A stretch of DNA of 64,000 nt from Paracoccaceae bacterium (GTDB taxonomy: Bacteria; Pseudomonadota; Alphaproteobacteria; Rhodobacterales; Rhodobacteraceae), in the NCBI GenBank assembly GCA_016778765.1, contig JADHOV010000003.1, forward strand, positions 1-64,000. The letters are read 5' to 3'. Below, one piece after another: positions 8,202 through 16,259 of the stretch. The translations under genes and the position numbers were made by a program. Positions within the stretch are counted from its first letter, which is position 1; each line of letters starts with the position of its first letter. Below the pieces are notes generated by a model that worked only from the letters and a program-made list of their open reading frames with translations, did no database searches and was not told the DNA's origin.

Positions 8202-8489
8202 ATGGCGATCGATACTGCAACAGCCGCAAAAGTGGCAAAATTGGCCAGATTAAAAGTGGATGAAGCGGCTTTGCCCGCTTTGGCTGAGGAATTTAATGCG
8301 ATTTTGGGATTCATCGAGCAATTAAATGCGGTGGATGTCAGCGGGGTTGAGCCAATGACCTCGGTCACTCCGCAGCGGTTGAAACGACGCGCGGATGAGG
8401 TGAATGATGGTGATCAGCAAATGCAGGTCTTGGCCAATTCGCCAGATGCGCGCGAAGGGTTTTTTGCGGTTCCAAAGGTGGTTGAATAA
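8202..8489 (+). CDS. gatC: Glutamyl-tRNA(Gln)/aspartyl-tRNA(Asn) amidotransferase subunit C
   Basis: Small subunit (95 aa) of the GatCAB complex, which amidates misacylated Glu-tRNA(Gln) and Asp-tRNA(Asn). The start at 8202 ([19 protein letters not shown]) gives the normal GatC N-terminus; the upstream in-frame ATG at 8190 would add four residues only. The stretch [32 protein letters not shown] is the family core, and the C-terminus ends with the usual [12 protein letters not shown]. The stop TAA shares its last base with the gatA ATG, so translation is coupled. Confidence 0.96.
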   Translation: MAIDTATAAKVAKLARLKVDEAALPALAEEFNAILGFIEQLNAVDVSGVEPMTSVTPQRLKRRADEVNDGDQQMQVLANSPDAREGFFAVPKVVE

Positions 8490-9976
8490 TGAGTGAGATG
8501 AACGCATGGAGTTTGGCGCAGGCCCGCGATGCGCTGCGCGCGAAACAGGTCACCTCGGTTGAGCTGACCGAAGCCTGCCTAAGCGCGATTGAGGGCGCTG
8601 ATGCGCTGGGCGCGTTTGTTCATAAAACGCCCGAGCTGGCGTTGGATTTGGCGCGGGCAGCAGATCAACATCTGGCCTCTGGAGATGCGCCGGATATGTG
8701 CGGTTTGCCGATCGGCATCAAAGATTTATTCTGTACCAAAGGCGTACCCAGTCAAGCGGCAAGCCGAATTTTAGAGGGTTTTAAGCCCGAATATGAAAGC
8801 ACGGTTAGCCAGAAATTGCGCGATAGCGGTGCCGTTATGTTGGGCAAGCTCAACATGGATGAGTTCGCGATGGGCAGTTCAAACGAAACCTCAATCTATG
8901 GCGACGTAGTCAACCCCTGGAAACTGGGTGAGCAGGCGCTGACCCCCGGTGGGTCTTCTGGCGGTTCCGCCGCGGCCGTGGCGGCAGATCTTTGTTTGGC
9001 CGCTACCGGAACCGATACCGGAGGGTCGATCCGCCAACCTGCTGCATTTACCGGCACTGTCGGGATTAAACCAACATATGGGCGCTGTTCGCGTTGGGGT
9101 ATTGTGTCCTTTGCCAGCTCGCTTGATCAAGCAGGCCCAATGACGAAAACAGTGCGGGATGCGGCGATTATGCTCGAGGCAATGTCTGGCCATGATCCCA
9201 AAGACAGCACCAGCGCTGATCTGGCCGTGCCGAATTTCGAAGCGATGTTGAGTGGTGATATTCGGGGCAAAAAAATCGGCATCCCGCGCGAATATCGGAT
9301 GGATGGCATGCCGGATGCGATCGAGGCTTTATGGCAAGAAGGCCAAGATATGTTGAAATCTGCTGGGGCAGAAATGATCGATATCAGCTTGCCGCATACG
9401 CAATATGCGCTGCCAAGCTATTACGTGATTGCCCCAGCCGAAGCATCGTCAAACCTGGCGCGCTATGATGGTGTTCGCTTTGGGCACCGGGCTGCTTTGG
9501 CGGCGGGCGATGGCATTACAGAGATGTATGAAAAAACCCGCGCGGAAGGGTTTGGCCCGGAAGTGCAGCGCCGGATCATGGTGGGAACCTATGTGTTATC
9601 CGCAGGGTTTTATGATGCGTATTACAACCGTGCCCGCAAAGTGCGCGCGTTGATTAAAAAAGATTTTGACGATGTTTTTGCAACGGGTATTGACAGTATT
9701 TTAACCCCTACCACGCCCTCTGCGGCGTTTGCGCTTGGCGGTATGGCGGATGCGGATCCTTTGGAAATGTATCTTAATGATGTGTTTACGGTCACCGTGA
9801 ACTTGGCCGGTTTGCCGGGCATTTCTGTTCCTGCCGGATTGGACAAACAGGGCTTGCCGCTGGGGTTGCAGCTGATTGGTCGCCCTTGGGAGGAGGCAGA
9901 TTTGCTAAATTCCGCCTACGCTCTGGAACAGGCCTCTGGGTTTGTTCATAAACCGCAGAAATGGTGGGCCTCATGA
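8489..9976 (+). CDS. gatA: Glutamyl-tRNA(Gln)/aspartyl-tRNA(Asn) amidotransferase subunit A
   Basis: Amidase-signature subunit (495 aa) that releases ammonia from glutamine for tRNA-dependent amidation. The Ser-cis-Ser-Lys triad is visible: Lys78 in GIKDLF, the Ser156/157 pair in [10 protein letters not shown], and Ser180 in [11 protein letters not shown]. Length and C-terminal [15 protein letters not shown] are standard. It directly follows gatC; gatB is not in the window, as is common in this lineage. Confidence 0.97.
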   Translation: MSEMNAWSLAQARDALRAKQVTSVELTEACLSAIEGADALGAFVHKTPELALDLARAADQHLASGDAPDMCGLPIGIKDLFCTKGVPSQAASRILEGFKPEYESTVSQKLRDSGAVMLGKLNMDEFAMGSSNETSIYGDVVNPWKLGEQALTPGGSSGGSAAAVAADLCLAATGTDTGGSIRQPAAFTGTVGIKPTYGRCSRWGIVSFASSLDQAGPMTKTVRDAAIMLEAMSGHDPKDSTSADLAVPNFEAMLSGDIRGKKIGIPREYRMDGMPDAIEALWQEGQDMLKSAGAEMIDISLPHTQYALPSYYVIAPAEASSNLARYDGVRFGHRAALAAGDGITEMYEKTRAEGFGPEVQRRIMVGTYVLSAGFYDAYYNRARKVRALIKKDFDDVFATGIDSILTPTTPSAAFALGGMADADPLEMYLNDVFTVTVNLAGLPGISVPAGLDKQGLPLGLQLIGRPWEEADLLNSAYALEQASGFVHKPQKWWAS

Positions 9977-9992
9977 TGCAGGATCGCCCCTA

Positions 9993-10604
9993 ATGTCGAA
10001 CTCCCTTTTGATCAGAGCTTTAACCGCCGGCGGCGCCTTGGCGCTTCTTGGCGCCTGCGAGCCAGTTGAGATTGGGCAAAACCCGACCCCAAATGCGGCC
10101 TCTGTGTTGCCGCTGCCCTCTCCGATGGCTGTTGAACAACAAAGCTTGGCGCCCGCCGCAGCCGTTGAGGTCGATGATCCAACAGGTGCGGTTGCGTCGG
10201 TTGATACGACCTCGTTGTCGGATGAAAATGATTTTGAGGCGGTCGCCGCCCGTCAATCGATCGAAAGCGATGCCAAGCGCTTGGCCGAAAGCCGTGCGAA
10301 ATATGTTGTGATTGAGCCCACCGATTTGCCTGTGCGCCCAGGCACAAATGAGATCAGTATCATCGAATACGCTTTGCGCACAACCAACCCGGTTGGGGTG
10401 CAAATCTATCGCCGCTCCGGCCTTTACAATGAAGAGCTATATCTGCGGAGCTGTAACTTTTATGCCTCTCCCAGCGAAGCCCAGCAGGTGTTTTTAAAGC
10501 GCAGCGGTCCGAAAATGGATTGGATGGGTCTTGATCCGGATGGCGATGGGTTTGCCTGCTCTTGGGATCCGACGCCGTTTCGCTTGGCCGGATCGTCGGG
10601 ATGA
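9993..10604 (+). CDS. Lipoprotein with excalibur-like C-terminal domain
   Basis: Protein of 203 residues from ATG at 9993. Residues 1-22 form a lipoprotein signal peptide ending LLGAC, with Cys22 as the lipid attachment site. Residues about 30-120 are Pro/Ala/Asp-rich and low in complexity. The C-terminal part (about 156-192) contains RSCNFYASPSEAQQVFL and DPDGDGFACSWDP. This resembles the excalibur calcium-binding domain with its DxDxDGxxC motif and paired cysteines. Its stop overlaps the start of the amidase gene, suggesting a shared role at the cell wall. The function is unknown. Confidence 0.82.
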   Translation: MSNSLLIRALTAGGALALLGACEPVEIGQNPTPNAASVLPLPSPMAVEQQSLAPAAAVEVDDPTGAVASVDTTSLSDENDFEAVAARQSIESDAKRLAESRAKYVVIEPTDLPVRPGTNEISIIEYALRTTNPVGVQIYRRSGLYNEELYLRSCNFYASPSEAQQVFLKRSGPKMDWMGLDPDGDGFACSWDPTPFRLAGSSG

Positions 10605-11323
10605 TTGGCGCCCCTTTTGCGGATGTCAGGGCCTCGCCAAATTTTGGCCCGCGTCGCGCAGGAGGCTCGATTGATCTTTTGCTGTTGCATTACACGGCGA
10701 TGCAAAGCGCCGAGGCCGCGCTGCAGCGCTTATGCGATCCGATCCATGAGGTGTCGGCGCATTATCTTATCACATTGGATGGCCGGGTTCTCCAGCTGGT
10801 GTGCGAAAGCCAGCGCGCTTGGCATGCCGGGCGCAGTTTCTGGGCCGGTGAAACGGATATCAACAGCCGGTCAATTGGTATTGAGCTTGATAATCGCGGC
10901 GATCATCCGTTTTCCAATAAACAAATGCGCGCGCTGATTGCGCTTTGTGGCGATATTATTGGCCGGCACAATATTCCGGCGCATCGGGTTCTGGGGCATT
11001 CCGACGTTGCCATTGGCCGAAAAGCCGATCCTGGTGCACGGTTTGATTGGCGCAGATTGGCGCTAAGCGGGGTTGGTGTTTGGCCGGATCTTAAAACCTG
11101 GCATTTGAATGCGATTGTCGAGATGGATCCGGTGATGGGTGAAGATGCGCTGCGCGCCCGGGCACAATTTGTGAAACAGGCTGCAGATTATGGATATGAT
11201 CCAAGCTTTGGTTTGGAGCAAATCTTATCGTCGCTCCGGCAGCATTTCGCGCCCCATCGCCGGGGCCCTTTAAGCCGGTTTGATTGTACGCTGGTGGCTG
11301 CTTTGAATACGCTTTGCAATTGA
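10601..11323 (+). CDS. N-acetylmuramoyl-L-alanine amidase (amidase_2 family, AmiD-like)
   Basis: Zinc peptidoglycan amidase of 240 residues from ATG at 10601, which overlaps the lipoprotein stop as ATGA. Expected zinc ligands are His30 (LLLLHYTA), His133 (LGHSDVA) and Asp143 (KADPG); the 10-residue gap between the last two matches E. coli AmiD. VSAHYLITLDGRVLQLV and SIGIELDNRG are family motifs. There is no signal peptide from this start, so action is either cytoplasmic (muropeptide recycling, AmpD-like) or depends on an upstream start. The stop codon overlaps the -35 box of the rnpB promoter. Confidence 0.9.
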   Translation: MIGAPFADVRASPNFGPRRAGGSIDLLLLHYTAMQSAEAALQRLCDPIHEVSAHYLITLDGRVLQLVCESQRAWHAGRSFWAGETDINSRSIGIELDNRGDHPFSNKQMRALIALCGDIIGRHNIPAHRVLGHSDVAIGRKADPGARFDWRRLALSGVGVWPDLKTWHLNAIVEMDPVMGEDALRARAQFVKQAADYGYDPSFGLEQILSSLRQHFAPHRRGPLSRFDCTLVAALNTLCN

Positions 11324-11348
11324 CCTCGCCGCTTTTCGCGCCTACTGC
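11320..11348 (+). promoter_or_regulatory. rnpB promoter
   Basis: TTGACC at 11320-11325, a 17-bp spacer, and TACTGC at 11343-11348. The predicted start about 7 nt further on coincides with base 11355, the first base of the P1 helix of RNase P RNA. That coincidence is what makes this weak -10 box credible. Confidence 0.6.
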
Positions 11349-11354
11349 AGCTTT

Positions 11355-11745
11355 GCGCGGAGAACTGGATGATCGCGGCCCTTCGGGGTCGAGGAAAGTC
11401 CGGACTCCACAAAGAAATGGTGCCGGGTAACGCCCGGGCGGGGCAACCCGACGGATAGCGCAACAGAAAGCAAACCGCCTACGCTGGTCGCAGGTAAGGG
11501 TGAAAGGGTGGGGTAAGAGCCCACCGGAGGCCTGGTAACAGGTCTTGCATGGCAAGCCCCACCAGGAGCAATGCCAAATAGGAACCTCAGGTGGGTTGAT
11601 CGTTTTTTCGATATCGCCACCGGGCATCTTTGGCCTATAGGGTTCGGGTTGGCAGCTAGAGGCGCAGGGGCAACCTTGGGCCAAGAGGAATGATCATCCA
11701 AGAGGGCAACCTCTGGACAGAATCCGGCTTATAGGTTCTCCGCGC
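11355..11745 (+). ncRNA. rnpB: RNase P RNA, bacterial type A
   Basis: Catalytic RNA that removes 5' leaders from pre-tRNAs. The conserved 5' core GAGGAAAGTCCGGACTCC begins near 11391, and the cores GGTAAGGGTGAAAGGGTG and GTAAGAGCCCACC near 11491-11524 follow. The 3' ACAGAATCCGGCTTA lies at 11717-11731. The first 11 bases (11355-11365) pair perfectly with 11735-11745 to form P1, which fixes both ends at about 391 nt. It lies between the amidase gene and rpmG. Confidence 0.97.
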
Positions 11746-11791
11746 GTTTGCTTTGATCCGGACGAGCTGCAGAAAATATGCCAGGTCACGG

Positions 11792-11819
11792 TTGACAGCA
11801 GCCGCAGCATCGCTAAAAG
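11792..11819 (+). promoter_or_regulatory. rpmG promoter
   Basis: TTGACA at 11792-11797, a 16-bp spacer and TAAAAG at 11814-11819. The -35 is perfect. The leader would be about 48 nt to the rpmG start. Confidence 0.6.
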
Positions 11820-11873
11820 GCACATTCTACAGAGTTTTACGGGTGTTTGATCCCCCGCTTCAGGAGACGTTTC

Positions 11874-12041
11874 ATGGCCAAGCCAACCACTATTAAAATC
11901 CGCCTGAATTCTACCGCAGGCACTGGCCATTTTTATGTGACCAAGAAAAACGCCCGCACCATGACTGAGAAGATGGTCGTTCGTAAATACGATCCGGTTG
12001 TGCGTAAGCATGTTGAATATAAAGAAGGTAAAATCAAATAA
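11874..12041 (+). CDS. rpmG: 50S ribosomal protein L33
   Basis: Basic protein of 55 residues ([21 protein letters not shown]...), a component of the large ribosomal subunit near the E site. The start at 11874 has CAGGAG upstream and matches the family N-terminus. It belongs to the cysteine-free form of L33 (no CxxC zinc motifs), so it is zinc-independent. It is followed by a strong terminator. Confidence 0.98.
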   Translation: MAKPTTIKIRLNSTAGTGHFYVTKKNARTMTEKMVVRKYDPVVRKHVEYKEGKIK

Positions 12042-12065
12042 GCAAGCCTTGTCCTTTTAAGTCAT

Positions 12066-12099
12066 AAAAAAACCACTCAGTATTTTGAGTGGTTTTTTT
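12066..12099 (+). terminator. rpmG terminator
   Basis: A 14-bp perfect stem (12066-12079 with 12086-12099) around a 6-nt loop, whose 3' arm ends in seven T. It is 25 bp after the rpmG stop; the A-run on the 5' side makes it potentially active in both directions. Confidence 0.9.
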
Positions 12100-12144
12100 G
12101 TTGCGGTTGATAGCTTCAGCCGTCGCTTCATTCAGATCGCATAA

Positions 12145-12174
12145 AAAAGGCCGCGAAGCGAACCGCGGCCTTTT
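12145..12174 (-). terminator. Terminator of the Bax inhibitor-1 family gene
   Basis: Perfect 11-bp stem AAAAGGCCGCG/CGCGGCCTTTT at 12145-12155 and 12164-12174. On the minus strand it is followed by a T-run (complement of 12143-12148), 22 bp after the stop at 12196. Confidence 0.85.
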
Positions 12175-12195
12175 GGTATTGACAGAGGCGCTTGC

Positions 12196-12972
12196 CTATT
12201 CCTGGTTGCCCATGAACATCAGCAAGAATTGGAACATGTTCAGAAAATCCAGATAAAGATTTAGCGCGCCGTGAATCGCTGACTTGTCCAACCATTCCTG
12301 ATCTCCATGATGGGCATGCGCCAAATAAGTGTTCTTGATATTCTGCGTGTCATAGGCGGTTAGGCCAGCAAAGATCAAAACGCCCAGAACCGAGATCGCA
12401 AACAGTATCGCGGGAGAGCCGAGGAACATATTGACGATCATCGCTACAAAAATGCCGATCACGCCCATGATCAGGAAAGAGCCCCAGCCTGAAATGTCTT
12501 TCTTCGTGGTGTAACCCCAAAGCGACAAGCCTGCAAAAGCGATCGCGGTGACTAGAAAGGTCTGAACAATCGAGAAGGTTGTGTAGAACACAAAGATCGA
12601 GCTCAGCGAGATGCCAATTAACGTTGCGAAGAGAAAGAAGAACAATTGCGCACCGCTGGCCGAAGCGCGTTGCATAATGGCGCCAAAGCCAAAAATCATT
12701 CCCAAAGGTGCCAGCATCACAATCCAGCGCAGAGCCGATGTGTAGATGGCAACGCCGAAAGACGTGAGCAACGTACCATTGGCCATCTGGCCGGCAGCCA
12801 AGGCCGGATCAGACGTGGTTGCCAAGCCGGCAATGGCCCATGCTGCCAATGCTGTAATCAGCATACCAACGGACATTGTACCATATACTTTGTTCATATG
12901 CGTGCGTAGGCCCTCGTCGATTTCGCCGACGCGACCCGCTGCGGTGCTGCGCATTGTTTCAAATTCTGCCAT
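12196..12972 (-). CDS. Bax inhibitor-1 (BI-1)/YccA family membrane protein
   Basis: Integral inner-membrane protein of 258 residues, start ATG at 12972 with GGAGG about 8 nt upstream. Seven hydrophobic segments are visible from about residue 33 onward. The C-terminal VLIFAGLTAYDTQNIKN contains the family Asp-containing signature, and DFLNMFQFLLMFMGNQE closes the protein. Members are thought to act as pH-sensitive ion (calcium) leak channels or to interact with FtsH (YccA). The role here is unknown. It is monocistronic with its own promoter and terminator. Confidence 0.93.
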   Translation of the reverse strand: MAEFETMRSTAAGRVGEIDEGLRTHMNKVYGTMSVGMLITALAAWAIAGLATTSDPALAAGQMANGTLLTSFGVAIYTSALRWIVMLAPLGMIFGFGAIMQRASASGAQLFFFLFATLIGISLSSIFVFYTTFSIVQTFLVTAIAFAGLSLWGYTTKKDISGWGSFLIMGVIGIFVAMIVNMFLGSPAILFAISVLGVLIFAGLTAYDTQNIKNTYLAHAHHGDQEWLDKSAIHGALNLYLDFLNMFQFLLMFMGNQE

Positions 12973-13035
12973 AATTAACCTCCAGTGCCGAATTAGCAGG
13001 ATGGGATCTCCATTCTGCAAAAAACATTAAGATAT

Positions 13036-13063
13036 ATATTAGGGAGAATGAGCCACTTTTCAA
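13036..13063 (-). promoter_or_regulatory. Promoter of the BI-1 family gene
   Basis: On the minus strand TTGAAA (13058-13063), 16-bp spacer, TAATAT (13036-13041). This gives a leader of about 55-60 nt. Confidence 0.65.
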
Positions 13064-13131
13064 GGCTTAGCGTAAGATCAATTCCTGAATTGTTAAAAAT
13101 AGTGCGAAGTGAGTCTTTTTGAACACCGTTT

Positions 13132-13163
13132 AAAGGCCTTACGCATTTTTTAAGGCCTTTTTT
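13132..13163 (+). terminator. Orphan terminator-like hairpin
   Basis: Arms AAAGGCCTTA (13132-13141) and TAAGGCCTTT (13151-13160) with a 9-nt loop, followed by more T. It faces the plus strand but no plus-strand gene precedes it within the spacer, so it may end a small RNA starting near 13000-13100. Confidence 0.5.
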
Positions 13164-13525
13164 CGGGCCGTCCAAGGTGGCGAGCGGTTGACGGTATGAA
13201 CCATCTATAGGGTGTTGCGGGCAATAGACCGGTCAACCGGTTTCTGCAGTTCATCAAAAGCGCGTTGAGGCCATGGCTTATGGGAATTTCAGCGCGCCTA
13301 TGTGGTTTCTGTAAAATCGAATAAACCCGTCCTTTGCATTGAAAATGCAAGGTTTCTTTAGAAGATCTGCACAAAGCAGACGGCTTGCCCTAGCTGTGCT
13401 TGACAAGTGGCAGGGGTGCTTTGACGTTGCGATCACCGCTTTGAAAACCAGTTTTAAGCGCTGCGAATACTCTCCTTTAAAGAGAGTGATTCAAAAACTT
13501 TATTCGCTTAAGTAACAAAAAGTGC

Positions 13526-13553
13526 TTGAATTTTGCTGCTGTTCTGCTAATCT
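13526..13553 (+). promoter_or_regulatory. Promoter of the XRE regulator gene
   Basis: TTGAAT at 13526-13531, 16-bp spacer, TAATCT at 13548-13553, about 70 nt before the start codon. An inverted repeat (ACTCTC-7-GAGAGT, 13469-13487) lies 40 bp upstream of the -35 and could be an operator. Confidence 0.6.
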
Positions 13554-13628
13554 CTCGATCATGAATTAAGGGTTTGGCCAGGGTATTTCGGTCTAAACCG
13601 CCATGATTGTTATAAAAAGGAATATTCA

Positions 13629-14000
13629 ATGGCACATCCTGTTGACGAACATGTTGGAAAGCGACTCCGGCAGCGTAGATGGCTGGTGGGGATGACGCAG
13701 CAGCAATTGGCAGAGCATGTCGGGATTAAATTTCAACAAATTCAAAAATATGAAACCGGTGCGAACCGTGTAAGCGCATCGCGCCTATGGGATATCGCAA
13801 GCACTTTAGACGTTTCGATTAATTTTTTCTTCGATGGGTTGCAGGCAGAAAAAGGCGTTAAAATTCAGTCTGACGCGATGCCGTCAGATCTTATGGGCGA
13901 TAAAGAAGCGTTGGATTTGGTGCGCTCTTACTATGCGATACCGGAAAACCAACGGCGTAGATTGTTTGACCTTGCCCGGGTGCTCAGCGACGTCGCTTGA
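13629..14000 (+). CDS. XRE-family helix-turn-helix regulator
   Basis: DNA-binding protein of 123 residues. Residues 9-70 form a Cro/CI-type HTH (GKRLRQRRWLVGMTQQQLAEHVGIKFQQIQKYETGANRVSASRL), followed by IASTLDVSINFFFDGL. This matches a family of short XRE regulators common in alphaproteobacteria, which includes PraR of Rhizobium. The remaining C-terminus (about 80-123) is helical, SYYAIPENQRRRLFDLARVL, probably for dimerisation. It stands before hisN with a 47-bp gap and has its own promoter. The target is unknown; autoregulation through the upstream inverted repeat is possible. Confidence 0.88.
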   Translation: MAHPVDEHVGKRLRQRRWLVGMTQQQLAEHVGIKFQQIQKYETGANRVSASRLWDIASTLDVSINFFFDGLQAEKGVKIQSDAMPSDLMGDKEALDLVRSYYAIPENQRRRLFDLARVLSDVA

Positions 14001-14047
14001 TTTTCGCGTGATCATGCTCTAGCGCCTTTGGGCGAAAGGGTTTGATT

Positions 14048-14872
14048 ATGGAAAAAGCGTATGTAAGCAGGGAGACCCTCTCTGCGACGGATAAAGAGGA
14101 TCTAAAACGCGTGGCGGTTGCCTTGGCCGACGCGGCCAGAGAGGCGATTTTGCCGCTATTCCGGTCAACAAACTTGGCGCTTGAAAATAAAGCTGATCAG
14201 GGCTTTGATCCTGTGACCCATGCGGATAAAGCTGCTGAACGCGCGATGCGCGCCATCCTTGAAGCGCAACGCCCAGAGGATGGCATTTTGGGCGAAGAAT
14301 ACGGTGAAACTTCTGGAAGCTCGGGGTTAACTTGGGTGCTCGATCCGATCGATGGCACCCGTTCTTTCATGAGCGGAACCCCAACCTGGGGCGTTTTGAT
14401 TGCCTTGCGCGATGCGGCGGGCCCGTTTTTTGGACTCATTGACCAACCTTATATCGGCGAGCGGTTTATCGGTGGTTTAGGGCTGAACACGATGGCGGGC
14501 CCTTTGGGGGCGGCGGCTTTGCAAACGCGTTGCACGCGCGCTTTGCAGGAGGCGCTGTTGTTTTCGACTTTTCCTGAAATTGGCAGCCGCGCCGAGCATG
14601 CGAGCTTTCAGGCGGTGGCCAAACAGGTTCAATTGGTGCGCTATGGTTTAGATTGTTATGCCTATGCGTTGCTGGCGGCGGGGCAGATCGATTTGGTGAT
14701 CGAGGCCGGATTGAGCGCCTATGATGTGCAAGCGCCGATAGCAGTGATCGAAGCCGCTGGAGGGGTGGTTTGCAATTGGCAGGGGCGTCCCGCGCATAAC
14801 GGAGGGCAAATTATTGCTGCGGCAACCCCCGAGCTGATGGCCGCGGCTTTGCCCTTGTTACAAAAAGCGTGA
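14048..14872 (+). CDS. Inositol monophosphatase family protein, HisN-type histidinol-phosphatase
   Basis: Mg-dependent phosphatase of 274 residues from ATG at 14048; an in-frame TTG lies 6 nt upstream. The metal-binding blocks are GEE at residues 82-84, DPIDGTRSF starting at 99, and SAYDVQAPIAVIEAAGG near the C-terminus. Sequence style (LNTMAGPLGAAALQTRCTRAL) fits the HisN branch, which hydrolyses histidinol phosphate in histidine synthesis. Other monophosphates are possible for the family. The gap to the 8-oxoguanine deaminase gene is only 15 bp, so they are probably co-transcribed. Confidence 0.85.
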   Translation: MEKAYVSRETLSATDKEDLKRVAVALADAAREAILPLFRSTNLALENKADQGFDPVTHADKAAERAMRAILEAQRPEDGILGEEYGETSGSSGLTWVLDPIDGTRSFMSGTPTWGVLIALRDAAGPFFGLIDQPYIGERFIGGLGLNTMAGPLGAAALQTRCTRALQEALLFSTFPEIGSRAEHASFQAVAKQVQLVRYGLDCYAYALLAAGQIDLVIEAGLSAYDVQAPIAVIEAAGGVVCNWQGRPAHNGGQIIAAATPELMAAALPLLQKA

Positions 14873-14887
14873 ATTAAAGACGGGCGT

Positions 14888-16231
14888 ATGAGCGATTTTC
14901 TGATTAAAAATGCCGATTACATTCTCACCATGGATAATGCGCGGCGCGAATTGCGAGGCGCTGATATTCATATACATGATGGCGAAATCATCGCAGTAGA
15001 AACTGATTATATGCCGCCTGTTTCTTGCGATGTTGTGCAGGCTAAAGGCTGCGTGGTGACGCCGGGTTTGGTCAACACGCATCATCACCTCTATCAAAGC
15101 TTAACCCGCGCGGTGCCTGGCGCTCAAAATGCGTTGCTGTTTGGCTGGTTGCAGACGCTCTACCCGATTTGGGCCCGTTTTGGGCCTGAAGAAATGCGCG
15201 TTTCAGCGATGGTGGGGTTGGCCGAATTGGCGTTGTCTGGCTGCAGCTTAAGCGTCGATCATTTGTATTTATACCCCAACGGTGTGCGGCTGGAAGATAC
15301 GATCGAGGCGGCGCAGGAAATTGGCTTGCGCTTTTTTCCAACCCGCGGCGCGATGAGCATCGGAGAAAGCGATGGCGGCTTGCCGCCTGATGCTTTGGTT
15401 GAAAAGGAAGCGCGGATTTTGGAAGATTGCATCCGCGTGGTGGATGCGTTCCATGACCCCTCTCCCGCATCCATGCTTAGGGTGGGCATTGCGCCCTGTT
15501 CTCCGTTTTCGGTGAGTCGTGATTTAATGCGCGATGCGGCGCTTTTGGCGCGCGATAAGGGGGTATTTTTACACACGCATTTGGCAGAAAACGATGAAGA
15601 TATCGCTTATTCGCTTGAAAAATTTGGATGTCGCCCTGGGCAATATGCTGAAGATTTGGGGTGGACAGGTGCGGATGTGTGGCACGCGCATTGTGTGAAA
15701 TTGGACTCCAAAGAAATTTCCTTATTTGCCAAAAGCCAAACCGGTGTCGCGCATTGCCCCTGTTCGAATTGCCGCCTTGGCTCGGGGATCGCCCCGCTTC
15801 GCCAGATGCGCGATGCGAGGGTGCCTGTGGGATTGGGTGTCGACGGGTCTGCCAGCAATGATTCGGGCAATTTGATGGATGAAGCGCGCCAAGCGATGTT
15901 GCTGCAACGGGTGTCGCAAGGGGCCGATGCCATGAGTGCGCGCGAGGCGTTGGAAATTGCAACCCGCGGGGGCGCAGATGTGCTGGGCCGGCCCGAATGC
16001 GGGCGTTTGGCGGTTGGAAAACGCGCGGATATTGCGATTTGGGATGTTTCTGGGGTGGAAAGTGCGGGCAGCTGGGATCCTGCGGCGTTGGTTCTTTCCG
16101 GGCCGAATAAAGTGCGCGATTTAATGGTGGAAGGGCGCTTTGTTGTACGCGATGGCCAGCTGTCCAGCACTGATCTAGAGGCTTTGATCGGGCATCAAAA
16201 CCGTCTGGTGCAAAAGCTTATCAACGCATAA
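14888..16231 (+). CDS. 8-oxoguanine deaminase (amidohydrolase family)
   Basis: Zinc amidohydrolase of 447 residues. The metal ligands are visible as NTHHHLYQSLTRA (His65-67 region), LHTHLAEN, WHAHCVKLD and VGLGVDGSASND. The sequence follows the branch that includes Pseudomonas PA0142, shown to convert 8-oxoguanine to urate. Genes of this type are often misnamed hydroxyatrazine hydrolase. It ends 28 bp from the end of the convergent guanine deaminase gene, which supports a purine role. Substrate assignment comes from family resemblance, not direct evidence. Confidence 0.85.
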   Translation: MSDFLIKNADYILTMDNARRELRGADIHIHDGEIIAVETDYMPPVSCDVVQAKGCVVTPGLVNTHHHLYQSLTRAVPGAQNALLFGWLQTLYPIWARFGPEEMRVSAMVGLAELALSGCSLSVDHLYLYPNGVRLEDTIEAAQEIGLRFFPTRGAMSIGESDGGLPPDALVEKEARILEDCIRVVDAFHDPSPASMLRVGIAPCSPFSVSRDLMRDAALLARDKGVFLHTHLAENDEDIAYSLEKFGCRPGQYAEDLGWTGADVWHAHCVKLDSKEISLFAKSQTGVAHCPCSNCRLGSGIAPLRQMRDARVPVGLGVDGSASNDSGNLMDEARQAMLLQRVSQGADAMSAREALEIATRGGADVLGRPECGRLAVGKRADIAIWDVSGVESAGSWDPAALVLSGPNKVRDLMVEGRFVVRDGQLSSTDLEALIGHQNRLVQKLINA

Positions 16232-16259
16232 CGGGTTGAGAAACGCATCTGCGGCGTGC

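Larger units (their letters stand above)
12973..13628. other. Long regulatory spacer between BI-1 and XRE genes
   Basis: About 650 bp without a supported protein gene. It contains the BI-1 promoter, an orphan terminator-like hairpin (13132-13163), a second hairpin with arms TTGCATT/AATGCAA at 13334-13350, an inverted repeat ACTCTC/GAGAGT at 13469-13487 and the XRE promoter. The section 13164-13460 is otherwise unexplained and is a candidate for a small RNA. Confidence 0.5.
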
